Shown here: positions 35,724 to 48,822 of the stretch, one piece after another
Numbering within the stretch: the stretch's first letter is position 1
Layout of the letters: each line of letters opens with the position of its first letter
DNA from: Didymodactylos carnosus
Lineage: Eukaryota; Rotifera; Eurotatoria; Philodinida; Philodinidae
Assembly: GCA_905250885.1 (NCBI GenBank)
Contig: CAJNOQ010000065.1
Coordinates: 1 to 64,000, forward strand
Direction of reading: 5' to 3'
Length of the DNA stretch: 64,000 nucleotides
Notes under the pieces: model-generated
What the model saw: only the letters and a program-made list of their open reading frames with translations
Told to the model about the DNA's origin: nothing
The model's database searches: none
Position numbers and translations under genes: made by a program

Positions 35724-37044
35724 ATGAACATCACACACGCACCAGCACTTTCCGATAACTATATGTATTTGATTACTGATAACAAAACAAAAGAATGTGC
35801 TGTTATTGATCCTGCGGAACCAGATGCGGTAAATATATTTTCTTTTTCTTTATGCCGATTCAATTTGTTACTTTCTTTCAAATATTAGCTTATCAAATTG
35901 ATTAAAGATGAAAACTTGACGTTAAAAATGGTTTTGACTACTCATCATCATGTAAGAATCTATGTATTTTTTTTGAACTATCACAGCTTTCATCCGATCT
36001 CTACTTCGATGAATGCACATAATAATTCATCATTTTAGGCGGATCACGCTGGTGGAAATGAAAATTTAGTCAAACAAGCAAAGAAAGAACTCGGACTTAA
36101 AGATATTCCGATTTATGGTGGAGAAAAAGTTCAAGCGTTAACTCATATGGTCAAAGATAATGAGGAAATTCCGGTATGTAGTATTCCTAGATTATACTAA
36201 AAACCCGAAAATAAAATCTTGTCTTTAAAATATAATAAATATTCGCGTAATCCATTACTAAGGATCAAATACTGTATATCGGACTTTAGTTTCAGATTGT
36301 TAGCATATTTTAATAATACTCCAAGTTGATCGAGCTTGAAGACTAACTTGTATAGTTTTTATTTGCACGTGTAAAGAAACATACTAACAAACTCATCATA
36401 GACTATTTCATTTTGTATATCAATAGTATTATGCATCTGTTCTTAAATTCTTAACTTTAGCTCGGACAATTGAAGATCACATGTTTAAGTACACCATGTC
36501 ATACGGCAGGACATATATGCTATCTTGTTGATGATGGGAATAAAAAAGCTGTCTTTACCGGTGAGATACTTTTCCGTTCATTTCACGTTTTATTTCATAA
36601 TTATTTCCTTTACTTTAGGTGATACACTTTTTATTAGTGGATGTGGTAAATTTTTCGAAGGAACCGCTGAACAAATGTATTCATCTTTACAAAAATTAGC
36701 TAAACTCGATCCTCAGACGGTCTGTATACTACTTGAAACTTAGTTATTCAATTTTAATTAAAATTCTTCTCTTTTTTCAGGAAGTATATTGTGGACATGA
36801 GTATACGTTACAAAATTTTAAATTTGCCGTTACAGTTGAAGAAAACAATAGTGGACTTCAGGATAGAATGAAACAAATGCAATCCAAAAAAGTCACAATA
36901 CCATCAACAATCGGTGATGAACTGCGTTATAATCCATTTATGCGTACAAATCAGGAAGATGTACAAAAATATACTGGCACAAAAAATGAAATTGAATGTT
37001 TGGCAATATTAAGAGAGAAGAAAAACAATTTTAAATCAACTTAA
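35724..37044 (+). CDS. HAGH: Hydroxyacylglutathione hydrolase (glyoxalase II)
   Basis: Glyoxalase II hydrolyses S-D-lactoylglutathione to lactate and glutathione, completing methylglyoxal detoxification. Six exons: 35724-35828, 35889-35951, 36039-36173, 36461-36560, 36620-36719 and 36781-37044. It starts [17 protein letters not shown]. The metallo-beta-lactamase zinc motif THHHADHAGG spans the second and third exons; [28 protein letters not shown] and [15 protein letters not shown] follow and supply the other metal ligands. The C-terminal EELRYNPFM-like block (here DELRYNPFM) and REKK tail match the family. The frame is open upstream of the ATG to a TTTTAG acceptor at about 35670 (FAITFGKRFSFTQINRK), so a leader exon giving a mitochondrial form, as in vertebrate HAGH, is possible. 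Confidence 0.95.
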
Positions 37045-37247
37045 ATATAAGGAAATATTATTTATATACTTTTAGTTATTTTTATTTCAGCAAATCTGTT
37101 TTATTATTTCTTTTTTATTGAAAAAAAACACCAACTCATTTATCCGTTATTGTCTGTATTTCTACTACTGATGTTTAGAGATTGGCAGAACAGATATTTT
37201 TATGAACATCATCATAGTCCATGCATTATTGTACTTTCTAGAAAGAT

Positions 37248-37931
37248 ATGACTGCAAATAATGATGATAAACGAACGGAAAAGCAAAAAATGCTTGATGG
37301 TGACTTGTATACGGCATTTGGCCCCGAGCTGTATAATGAACGTATTCATTGTAAAAAGCTTCTTTACGAATACAATTTAACTAAACCAGATGAGCAAGAA
37401 AAACGATCGCAAATAATTAAACAGTTGTTTGGTAAAGTGGGCGTAGGTCCTTTCGTTGAGCCGCCGTTCCTCTGTGATTACGGTTATAATATTGAATGGT
37501 AAGAATAGAATTCTCAATACAGTAGATTTTAATTTTTGCTAGATGTTTTTCCTTCTACTCTGTTCAGGGGTAACGATAGTTATGCGAATCATAATTTAAT
37601 AATATTGGATGTGTGCAAAGTAACAATAGGTAATAATGTTTTAATCGGTCCGGATGTTAAACTCTATGCTGCCACACACCCAACGGATCCGCAGACCCGT
37701 TTAGATGGATACGAATATGGAAAGCCAATTACAATCGGAAATAACGTTTGGATTGGTGGTGGCGCAATTATTAATGCGAATGTGACGATTGGCGACAATT
37801 CGGTTATTGGATCGGGTTCAGTAGTGACTAAAAATATTCCAGAGAATGTTGTTGCTGTTGGAAATCCTTGTAAAGTGATTAAAAAATTGGAACCTCCTAC
37901 AAGGAAAAGTGCAGCAACAGGTANAATTTAA
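37248..37931 (+). CDS. Maltose/sugar O-acetyltransferase, bacterial type, with one intron
   Basis: This family (Maa/LacA/NodL) transfers acetyl from acetyl-CoA to sugars. Two exons, 37248-37498 and 37568-37931, are joined within a Trp codon across a 69-bp GT..AG intron. The N-terminal Mac domain is clear (TEKQKMLDGDLYTAFGPEL, then FVEPPFLCDYGYNIEW). It is followed by left-handed beta-helix hexapeptide repeats (VTIGNNVLIGPDV, ITIGNNVWIGGGAIIN, VTIGDNSVIGSGSVV) and the catalytic histidine in AATHPTDP. The closing GNPCKVIKKL is typical. Length (about 204 residues) suits the bacterial enzymes. Animals lack this family as a rule, so horizontal acquisition followed by intron gain is the natural reading. 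One ambiguous base (n) lies at 37924 just before the stop. Confidence 0.93.
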
Positions 37932-37989
37932 TAATTTTAAGAGTTTGTAATGTACAAGTTGTATATGTTAGTGCTCCATCTTTAATGTA

Positions 37990-38141
37990 TATCGAGAATA
38001 TAAGAAATTTAAATCTTGTAAATGTTTCATTTTAGCCAGCCTGAAGATGATATCAGAAAGGCATCGAAAGCTTGCAAGTAAATAAAAGTTTTTATTGAAA
38101 ATGATATTCATAGCAGTGTTATATTTCTTATATTCTCGATT
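37990..38141. repeat. Small inverted-repeat unit with a CTGAAGATG...CATCGAAA hairpin
   Basis: A perfect 17-bp inverted repeat (TCGAGAATATAAGAAAT at 37992-38008 and its complement at 38123-38139) encloses CCTGAAGATGATATCAGAAA followed by GGCATCGAAAGC. The GATG and CATC words pair to form a stem. This kind of CTGAAGATG..CGAAA hairpin recurs near ends of Penelope-like elements. It lies between the acetyltransferase and GALNT7 genes. Confidence 0.55.
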
Positions 38142-38244
38142 ATTTATTACTGCTCTACCTTCTGGGTTTAATGTGTATATCAATTGTATTTCGTTCATTT
38201 GCAGATAGCCACAAAAATTCATCCGTCCTGTTTGTATATCAGCG

Positions 38245-40407
38245 ATGATTAAATCTCGCCTATGGCGTCTTGTTTTGTTATTCGTTTTGTTTTACGTTGC
38301 ATTTTTAATTTATCTTCTTATGTCATTCAATTCTGATCAACAACCAAACACTCTTGCTGATGATAAGCGTTCTGTATCCAGTGTCGATGTGCTATCTCAT
38401 AAAATAAATATTCGTGGTGTCGAAATAAATGACAGTCAAAAAGTATTTGTACCGTTTTTAACTCCAGGAAAACGGGGCAATTATGAACCAAAAGAAATTC
38501 CGAAAAACACTGGACCTGGTGAGGATGGTGAAGGTGTAGTACTTACGGGTAATGATGTAAAACCAGGTGCAAAAAGTGTGGAAGATTATGGTTTTAATAT
38601 GGTTGCTAGCGATCAAATTTCATTGGATCGTCGTGCACGCGATACAAGACCGGATGAATGTAAATACTGGAATTATCCAAGTGTAGAAAATTTACCAACA
38701 GCAAGTGTTGTCTTGGTGTTTTTCGATGAAGGATGGTCAACATTAGTTCGAACGTTTCATTCTGTTATTAATACATCACCGAAAGAACTGTTAAAAGATA
38801 TTATATTAGTTGATGATTACAGTGATCAAGAACATATTACAGTGAGACTACCTAAATATATCGAGAAATGGAATGGTCTTGTCAAATATGTCAGGACACC
38901 TCAAAGGTAAAGTAGAGTTTCATAAGTTAATTAAGCACTATTATTTTACTTTTTGTTTTATTAAGAGTTGGTTTGGTGGAAGCAAGAGTGATTGGTGCGA
39001 GGGCGGGTGCTGGCGATGTAATCGTAGTCCTTGATGCACACTGTGAATGTGTAAGCAAATATATTTTTTTTCTACCTATAGATGAAATTCGAAGCGTTAA
39101 AGGACGACATTGATCATGGTTTTAGGTCACAAATTGGCTTCCTCCACTATTAACACGCATTGCATTAAATCCTAAAACTTTGGCAGTGTAAGTTATAAAT
39201 TGTGAACTAGAAACTTTTACTTATTAGCTTAATTTCTTTCTAGTCCCATTGTAGATGGTATTGAATGGAATACATTGAGACATAATCCTGCTTATGGAGG
39301 TACACTATACAGAGGTATCTTTGAATGGGGCTTTTTGTACAAAGAAACGGAAATACCGAACAGAGAACGTGTTTTAATGAAACATCCAACAGAACCATAT
39401 AAAAGTCCAACGGTAATCGTCTTTAAATGATTATTTCAAAAAAGTATTTCAATAAAGAAATGAAATCTCTTCATTTAGCATGCCGGTGGATTATTGGCCA
39501 TAAGGAAAGATTGGTTCTTTAAATTAGGAGCGTACGATCCTAACATTAAAATTTGGGGCGGCGAGCAATACGAATTATCTTTCAAAGTTTGGATGTGCGG
39601 TGGGCAATTAGAATGGTAAAATTTTTCTTTTCTTTTCAATTTATTAAATTCAGATTAGGCATTTTTAGGGTGCCATGCTCGCATGTGGGACATATTTATC
39701 GTGGACCTCGAAAACGAAGTATGCATCCGCGAGGCGGAAATTTATTTCAGAGTCATATAAATCACATGAGAGTAGCTGAAATTTGGATGGACGATTATAA
39801 GAAATATTATTATCGACGTCAGCCAAATCATGGACATTTGAACATAGGAGATGTGACAGAATATAAAGAATTACGAAAAAATTTAAATTGTTCGTCGTTT
39901 CAATGGTTTATAGACAATGTTGCGTATGATCTTGTTGAAAAATATCCGTTACCGTCGGAAAATGTTGTTTGGGGAGAAATGGGTGTGACCATGGATAATC
40001 AACAATTATGCGCTGATACACTTGATAATACATACGGAAGGCCTGTAGGAATAAGTGGATGTCATCATCAAGGTAAAAAGGTGATTTTTGACAATGATAA
40101 AAAAGATTTTAAATTTGGTTACTTGTTTTCAGGAGGAAATCAATTATTTCGAATCAATGCCGAGGGTGAATGGTCATCGACTGAACGTTGTTTTGTATCT
40201 GACGGTGAGTTGGTTATCCAACAACATTGTGTTCAAATGGGAAAATGGATACCGAAAGGAGAGTGGAGCTATAATAATGAGACGAAACAAATTCGTTCGA
40301 CCAAAGTCTATAAATGTGTAACTGCTGACAGCAAACGTCTGTATTTAGACGAATGTAAAACTGATTCTGTAGCGCAAAAATGGACTTGGAAAGAAATATA
40401 TTTGTGA
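38245..40407 (+). CDS. GALNT7: Polypeptide N-acetylgalactosaminyltransferase, GALNT7-like
   Basis: GALNTs add GalNAc to Ser/Thr in the Golgi to start mucin-type O-glycans; GALNT7 prefers already glycosylated peptides. The protein is type II: a short cytosolic MIKSRLWR, a membrane helix ([17 protein letters not shown]), a stem, then the GT-A domain. Segments: [38 protein letters not shown] (DxH metal motif), [30 protein letters not shown] and [20 protein letters not shown]-terminal ricin-type lectin domain includes GGNQLFRIN, shared with GALNT7, and ends [10 protein letters not shown]. About eight exons; first 38245-38907. A 61-bp intron (40072-40132) has no stop in frame, so it could be read through, but its GTAAAA..TTTTCAG ends and the family alignment support removal. 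Confidence 0.93.
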
Positions 40408-41528
40408 GAAATAAAGTACCGTCATTTTCATGATAAAAACCAATCGCATTATAAAATCAATGGCATGAGAACATGGACCAGATTTTTTGTTTCATCTTAT
40501 TATCGACATCATCATATCTATCCTTATTTTGGTGCTGTTGCGTTCATTTTCTTTTGCATTTTTTTATTTCATTGTCTAGTCTTAGCTGTAACTCTTTCAC
40601 TTTTCATCAATAATCAGTCTGCTCATAATGAAACTCTCTGTCGATAGAAACGAATTTGATAAATGGTACTTTCAAGTTTCCTTGTTTGCCAAGGATTGCA
40701 GATTATCAAAACTTATCTGCACCTTCAATAATTTTGATGTATATCTATTTGAGTATCACCCCACTAGAAAAGTCATTGTTTTTAACCAGTATAAACTGAA
40801 ATTTGTTCACATCATTCCTAGTGGTACATGTTGCCAAAGATTAGAATTGTGAAAACAGTTCTCTTTTTTCTTCATAATTAATCTCGTTACTGTAAGGGAG
40901 TGTTTTTATTGTTGTTTTATCAACCAATGTGATAAATGCTCTATTTTTAATAAATACCCTAGTTTCATACCTTGGAACACTGTTGTTTTCTGTTTTCGTT
41001 TTTCTTTTATTAAAATTATATTATTTTTTTATTGTTTTTTCTTTTGTTTTTATTTCATAAAAAAGATTTGTTAAAAAATTCATTCTACTATGCGATACGT
41101 TATGTATTCATTCTCAGACGATTAATAGTGCAACTTTTTTGACAAAAACAAAAAAGTTTTTATATAAAGAAAAGTTTATAGATTATGCTATAGTCAATAT
41201 GGAAAGACTTAAGAACTTCTGGCAAGAAAGAGAGAGAGAGAAAATTGGTAGTGGATGTCAGCAATTTCTTGCAGTGATACTTCTTGCCTCTATTTACAAA
41301 GTTGAACATTCATCATCATTTTATTTTGTTGAACAAGTGTCTCTCATTTTGAAAATAAATTATTAGAATTCTTTTAGATACATATTTAAAATAGAATAAA
41401 ATTTATTTCGTATATCTAGCACATTCGAAAGTAGAATGATCTGAAGTAAAATATTATATATAAAAAGTCTTTTTTGTATCAGATAATCATTTTTCAAATT
41501 TTCTCTGATTTTAGTTATCCAAAAGAAA
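40408..41528. other. Intergenic region
   Basis: No recognisable gene. A 60-codon hydrophobic ORF at 40465-40647 has no family match and is probably chance. Confidence 0.4.
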
Positions 41529-44320
41529 ATGTTTTATTTAAATTCTTTATCACGATGTACACTAGCATCAGTTCGACAATGTTTTTTGAAATATTCCTCT
41601 GTTCGAACTAATTATTTTTTACTGTAAGTATAAATGAATATCTTCTTTTTTTTTCTTCTTCTAATCATACTCTACTAATTGTTCTTGCATTATTGTCTCT
41701 AGTCTACCTGAAACACCTCCAAGAATAGAGGGAAATGATTTATTATTTACCGTTGATACATTTCCGTCTTATAACGAAGCTAATACAAGTATTTTAATAA
41801 GTGGTGCACTACGTTTGTGTACAGAAACGGATACTGAGATTGATTTACACATTGAAAAATTAGCCAATGGTATGTATTAGCTGACTAATTAATAAATAGA
41901 ACGTGTAATTATTTAATGAATACGATTTAGACTCTCTACTTGATTCGATCAATGCTAAACCAACATTTGAATCAATATTTCATCCAATTGAAGAGTTTAG
42001 CGTAGCATTTGAAACAGCATTTTGTACAATTAGACAATTATCCCTAGTCAATAAAAGTGTTGTCAAAGATTTATATTCAAAGGTTAATTATTACTTTAAA
42101 TTTTTTAGTATGAACGTTCTAATTAAATGTTGTTATTTTTAGTTTGAAACTCATTTTTCTAATATTCGAGAAGAACGTTTTCAAAATATAAATCTTTTTA
42201 ATCTTATACAGGCAAGAACAGGCATGGATAAAAAAAGATTACAAAATTCTATTTTAACAACTATAATATGTTGTTTTTTCTCTTCAAGGATCTGAATAAT
42301 GATCAAAACCGTCCTCCACTAAGTGATTGGCAACAAACATTAGTAAATTTATATTTGTTAAATGGGAAACTTGCATTATGTCATGGAACATTTGTAGAAC
42401 GTGAACGTTTACGTTTGGTACAGGGAAAACTTGGACAATATCGAACAAATTATTTGTAAGTGATATGATTTTATTCTTGCTCGTAAATAATTAGAAATAT
42501 TATATTTTAATGATCAATCTACTGACTCTTTTATTTAGACAAAAAGTTCTTTATGCCACCAAAAAATTTACTCATATTGAAAGTGATGTATTTGCAGTTG
42601 AAACATTACCATTTCACATTAAACAACGTCTTGCTATTGATAAGTAAGATAAATAAATGAAATAATATTTTTTATTCATCTATTCTATTTATTATGTTAG
42701 AGCGAATCCTGAACGTGGTCCATGGAAAATTGATTTATCTGATCAAACCTTTCATGCAATGATGACCTATTGTAGTAATCGTGAATTACGAAAAGCCCTT
42801 TTCGAAGCCTATTATGGTCGTGCATCACCCACAGTGGACAGACATGAGAGAAATGTTGAAAATGTTGTAGAGATAGGTAAACGTCGAAGACAAATTAGTA
42901 AATGTCTTGGTTATTCATGTTATTCCGATATGATATTACAATCAAATATGGCTCGTACAAAAGAAAATGTTCAAGATTTTATTGAAACTGTTCGTTCAAA
43001 ATTAAAACCTGTTCATGATGAAGAAATTCGACAGTTAACTAATTATGCTCAATCAAAATCAAATAAAGCAACAGCTAAAGATTTAAATCAATTAAAAATG
43101 TATGATATTGCTTACTGGCGACAACGACAATGTCAAGAACAATATTTATCATCCGTTGATCAATTAACAATCAGTAGACATTTTTCATATGAACATGTGT
43201 TGAAAGGACTATTTACATTTGTTAAACATTTATTTGATGTCGATTTTGAGCTGACAAATGATATTATTGACGAAAATAAATGGCATCCATCTGTACAAGT
43301 ATTTAAATGTTTGGAAAATGATTCTATAATTGGCTATCTATTTGTTGATACTTATGCAAGACCAGGTGAAAAATCAGAGTTTGTATGGGGTGGTACAGGA
43401 AGAGGTTAGTGAATGAGTATCTATTGAACTTACTAATCATCTAACATATCATTCTTCTAACTAGATCTCTGCCAAAGACTTAATATTTTACCAATAGCCT
43501 ATTTGAATTTAAGTTTACATCATATTGATGGTGCTGTTACTTTATTAACTACTGAGCAATTAAAAGAACTCTTCTTTTCGGTATGATACGATTAATGTTT
43601 TATTTCATTATGTTTAATGTTCGTTTTTTTTATAGTTTGGACGTGTTTTACAAGTATTACTAACAAAATCTCAAAATCATGAATTATCTGGTGTTAGAAA
43701 TATAGAATCAGATGCTTTGGATATTGTACCCTATTTCATGTTACAATGGTTATATGATGGATCAATATTATCATACATAAGTGAAGATATAAACACGAAA
43801 CAATTGTTAAAACAAGATATGTTTGATACAGTATTTCGAAAAGTCAATCAACATATGATAACACATGATATTTTAAGACAATTATATCTAAGTGCATATG
43901 ATTTAGAAATACATACAAATTGTACAAATTATGTAGATGCTATGAGAAAGTTATGGCCATTATTTACATCGATACCATTGCATAATAGAGATTTTCATCC
44001 ATGTAGTTTTCAACAGATTTATTGTGAACATGATGCATCCAGTTATTATTCACATAATTGGTCAGAAATGATTGCATGTGATTTGTTCAATGCATTCAAA
44101 GAACATCAAAATGATGAACAAATAAAAACATTAGGAAAAAGGTTTATATACATTTTTTCTCTCCATTTCAATGATTAGTATGTTGTTATTTTTTTTGAAT
44201 AGATTTCGTGACACGATACTGGCACGTGGAGGTTCGATTAGTATGAGAGAATTATTTCGTGAATTCCGTGGACGTGAACCAATTTACGACCATTATATCC
44301 AAAAAAGTTTAGAAAAATAG
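41529..44320 (+). CDS. M3-family (oligopeptidase A-like) protein lacking the zinc site: probable pseudo-peptidase
   Basis: M3 metallopeptidases cut short peptides inside a closed helical channel, using a HExxH zinc motif. About ten exons join in phase from ATG 41529 to TAG 44320. The start (MFYLNSLSRCTLASVRQCFL) looks like a mitochondrial targeting peptide. M3 segments run in the usual order: the helical N-domain (LYLLNGKLALCHGTFVERER), ALFEAYYGRASPT, LGYSCYSDMIL, AYWRQRQCQEQYL, FVDTYARPGEKS, TLLTTEQLKELFF and a C-terminal YYSHNWSEMIACDLF. At the active-site block LFHEFGHALH the sequence reads LFFSFGRVLQ, across an intron at about 43580-43635, so both zinc histidines and the catalytic Glu are absent. 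The third ligand, normally Glu, aligns with Asp (SDALDIVPY). No frameshift or stop disrupts the gene, which argues for a retained non-catalytic protein rather than a decaying one. Confidence 0.85.
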
Positions 44321-45996
44321 ACTGTCCAGCTATTTTTTTGTTATTTGTGTTTTATAATAACTTGGTATTTCTTAGTAAACTTTTTAAATAACGTTAATGA
44401 ACGTAAGATCGGAATGTTGTTTGTCAAAAGGACAATTCGTATTTAATTTTAGTATGTTGTATCAATCATCGGCCTATTGATCTATTTAACATCTTACAGC
44501 TTCACAATTGTTTGAATTAAAGAAAAATAGAGATGATTTTTATACCTTTTTATAATTTCAAAAACAAAAATAAGAGAATGGACAAGAGTAAAGTACTGCG
44601 TTTGTATTTCATTCATACTAAATGACAATTTGTACGAAACGAACATGAACTACATCAATAAAAGACTGAATGAAATCTCTTTCTTTTTATTTTCTATAGG
44701 TGGATTAAGTATGGATTAAGCCCTTCATTTATGAATTAATATAACTTGTCACTTAGCATGAATGAATTGTTATCACACAGAATAGACAGAGGATAAAAGA
44801 AAAAAATTTAAAAAAATAATCATTAGGAGGAAATGAATATGGCTCATTCTTCCAGCATTTATTTCAATCTTTTGATTATCAGTAAGACATAAGGATGAAA
44901 ATATAAATGAATTCGATCATGGATTTTTGAAACAAAATCGAATAAAAATACAGGTGTAGAACAAGAGAGGTCAACGTTAAAAAAACCAAAGTGAGACAAA
45001 TTTTGAAAAATAAGGGACATAGGAGGAGAAACGTTCTAGAAAAGAAACAGAATAAGTAAGCAGTTTTCTCTTCACATGTGATTGAGAAAGTATAAAAACG
45101 TTTAAATCGGTGAACATAAATCATGTCCAAAATTAATTTTTTCAAATAAAAAAAATCTTTTTTAAAAAATTCGACGGGCCTAGATTCAGACGTTTTTTAT
45201 GAAATTTTTTATTCGAGAATCAATATATGTTAGATATATCATTCGATGCAATTTTTTGAGTAGATGATAAATCTACTGTTCATATTACACTTTTTTCCAA
45301 AAAGTCTTAAAAATCCATTGCTGTCTTTTTATTGTTATTTGTAGTAGTAATATATATTTAAAGAGAATGATTAAATGTATAAAACTTTTTTTATTGTTAT
45401 GCCTATATTCATGGCTAATCTTATATATATTTATAAATCTCTTGATTATTTTAAAATTAATGAATGAATATTATCGTAACTAATATGTTCGATTTACTGG
45501 CTCATACCTAAGTATGCTCATACTCACTGAAAATGAAGATCTGTAATTCTACATTAATTATGATATCTATATCAACGTCTAAATATCCACCATTATATGT
45601 CTTGACTAATGGCTATTAGAAGAATATTTTAAAAGGTAAAAAACGCAAAAAATCTCTGAAAAGGGACAGATATTTCGGAGGACTAAAAGTTCGAATGTGA
45701 GTTTGGAGTCCCATTTGTGAGAGAACAATTGGTGATCGTGTATAGAACAAAAGATCACTATGAAGCGACCGATCATTTACTTTCGAGAGATGGGACAACT
45801 TTTCTCTGTCGTTCAATCAATATGACAGTGTATTTCTAGTGATCACATTTTATTTACGCCAACTTTTTTAGTTATTTTGATACACTAATTTTCGAAAAGT
45901 TGGATAAAAGACTAGACTAAAAAATCAAAACTGTACAACAGATGATGTGAGCATGGAAAGGACGGCATCAATGAAAAACAAAAAAATTGTATTACA
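44321..45996. other. Intergenic region between convergent genes
   Basis: AT-rich, no recognised gene or repeat; 3' flank of both the M3-like gene and KCNQ. Confidence 0.4.
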
Positions 45997-48822
45997 TCAA
46001 ATGACATCAGTCAATCTTCTTGCATTAGTTTTTTCATCGATCCGACTTATAATTGATGTGAATTTACTTAACGTTTGTTCAATTACTGTTAAACGATCTT
46101 GTACACCTTTTAACTGATCACTGATCGTTAATGGTTGTTGTTCAATATGTAGTTGGTGGTGTTGTTGAGTAAATCGCACCGACCTTGAACGATTGCTTTT
46201 TCGAAATGCATCTGATGTTGACTCACGATCTAACGAAGCACCTCCAAGAGTTGTATCAAGTCTCAAAAATAAAATATAATTCGCTAATAAAATTTTTCCG
46301 ATCAGTCTACTTTTGTAGTCGACAATTGACACAATGATACTCATTCTTCTAAACGTGATGTTGACTAAGTCCTTCATTCAACTGAGAGATATGAAGATAA
46401 ATATACTACTCAAAACTACTAATTTTCTTCCGGTGGTAATGAAGAAAAGCAAATAAGCTAACTTTTTGATCAAAGACAAATATATACCTTCGTTGTAATT
46501 CTTTCAGTTTAATCATAATAGCTTGATTATCTTCAACTGTTTGTTTAGCAATTTCAGTCATATCTGTCGGTTTACGTACTTCCTAATGACGATAAAAAAA
46601 ACGAATTAATGAAAATAGAAAAAACAAAGAACAAAATCATCTTACCTGAAACTTACGTCTTGCAACAAAAAACTTCATTTGTCTTATAACTCGAATAGCT
46701 TGTTTGAATCTGTCCGGTAAACTATAAAAAAAGAAATATGATTATAGACTTGAACAAAGTGATCTATATACTATTTTATTTACTCGTCAACGATTGCCGT
46801 TGATTGTCTTGTGCCAAGTAGCAGTTGTTGAGTAGCAGCATCTGCATCTGTTCGAATTAAAATCTTGAATAAGTAATTATTATTTGTTGAAGGAAAAAGT
46901 TCAAAATTTAATAAATCATTATCGTTACCTAAATTGTGGAAAATTGAACGCCTCTGTCGTAATGGCGGAATATTACGTGAAATTAATAATGATCGGTTTG
47001 CTGAAATTAAAATAATTGATTGATCAATAAGAATTAAAACAATGTAAACAAATATATTTACCTAGCTGAGGATCTACTAGTTTGTATAATCTCCAAGTTG
47101 CATTATTTGCAGTCAAATTGGTTGTAGCATGAACTCTCCAAGCAGCCTGAAGCATAGTGCGCTCGTTTAAGAAAAAGATCACGCAAATTGTCTATACATA
47201 TTCTACTACCTGAATAAGAGATGCACTAGCTGGATACTGTTTATGATAAAGTTTTTGACGTTCTTTTTGTTGAACATGTAGTGCAAAACCAGAACCTAAT
47301 ATTCCCTGAAACAGAAAGAGTTAGTATCAGCTATTTATTAAAGCTAACGAAAAGACAAGAAACAACGTTTCCTTGTTTACTAGCAACATTTAGACACTTA
47401 CTGCAGGTAAAGCGAAGAATGCAATGCCAATTATACTCAAACATGCTGTGATAATTCGACCAGGCCCTAGAGTTACGTTGTAACAACATTTGAAACATTG
47501 CTACAATTGTTTAAAAGATCAAAAACATACATGTATGAGGTGTTTTATCGCCGTATCCAATCTAAATAATACGCAATGAAAAGTGACAATTAACATTCTA
47601 AAAATATTAGTTTCGGCTTACTGTAGCTACTGTGACAATTCCGAACCATAAGGCATCGGCATACGACTCAAATGGACGATGACCGTCTGGCATTTTAAAA
47701 TCTCTTTCCGCTATATAAATCAGATAAGCTGTAAAAATAAGGAACACAAATCCCATATACATTGTGGTAATTAACTCCTGTAAAGGTTGAATAAACATTT
47801 TGTTAATTTCTTTAAATAGATTCATTATTAGCCTTACTATTCGATGCATATAGGCAACTGTTATAAGTAGTTTCCAACTGTGTGCATGTCTATCAACGTG
47901 TAACATTCGAAGTATTTGAAAGAATCGAATGATCCTAAAAGGGAAAAAAAGAGATAAATACATATTAAAAAACAAAAAAATTCATTCTACCTTAATGCTG
48001 GGGCTGCCATAACCGTATTAGCGCTACCTAATTTGCCCGTCATATGAAAAGCAATCACTGACGAAGAAGCAACTATGACAAATAGATCTATTATAGAAAA
48101 CAAACAAAATCAGTTGCCATCAAATATATAACTATAGATAAATATATAATTGTTTCACTTACCAACCATACTTATTGGAGTTTTGATGAAAAGTAACCGC
48201 CCTATCCATCCTTTAAATTTGGCTCTAGCTCCGGATGACCATACTCTTACTACATATTCTGTAGCAAAAAATATCAATAACGTTATTTCCTATAAATAAC
48301 AAAACGTCCAATTATATTGGCCATTTTCGAGAAGATAAAACATTTGACATACAACATAGATGAATTTATTTGTTATTTTTTCTTCATATTCACTAATTGT
48401 ACATACAACACCAATAACAAGACAAAACAGAACAGCAAGAAAACTAAATTAAACAAAACAGGTAATCAGTTGACTTCGTCGGTATAAAAAGTATAAAGGT
48501 ATAAATAACAGACGATTGTGCAAGTGTACTAGTGTGTGGTATTATGGAGATATGTAACATGCAGTCTGCAGAAAATGAGCACGCAGCAGACGAACAATAG
48601 CCTTAACTTACATTTCGATTTTGATTTACTAAAAGAGAACAATCACTTTTTCTCAATTTTAAGGATAATAATTTATTGATAAAAAGGGGATGACGGCACA
48701 GAATATCAAATTAAAAATACTTACATTGAAAAATGATAAAAAAAACAGCACCATCCAGCTGGTCGTTCCAAAAAATTATAGATTTTCTTTTGTAAAACCT
48801 TGATATCAACAGACTGTCCCAT
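45997..48822 (-). CDS. KCNQ: Voltage-gated potassium channel, KCNQ (Kv7) family
   Basis: KCNQ channels carry M-type potassium current in the plasma membrane. About a dozen short exons on the minus strand start at ATG 48820-48822 ([25 protein letters not shown]; the LERP-GW word is typical) and end at TGA 45997-45999. S1-S3 lie at 48.0-48.5 kb. S4 reads [22 protein letters not shown], a variant of the usual LRFLQILRMIRMDRRGGTW with fewer arginines. The pore reads [22 protein letters not shown], with the GYGD filter at about 47.55 kb. S6 ends [18 protein letters not shown], followed by the proximal calmodulin-binding helix ([14 protein letters not shown]). An insert-like 18-residue segment ([18 protein letters not shown]) before [10 protein letters not shown] may instead be an intron (47778-47837). 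Confidence 0.92.
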
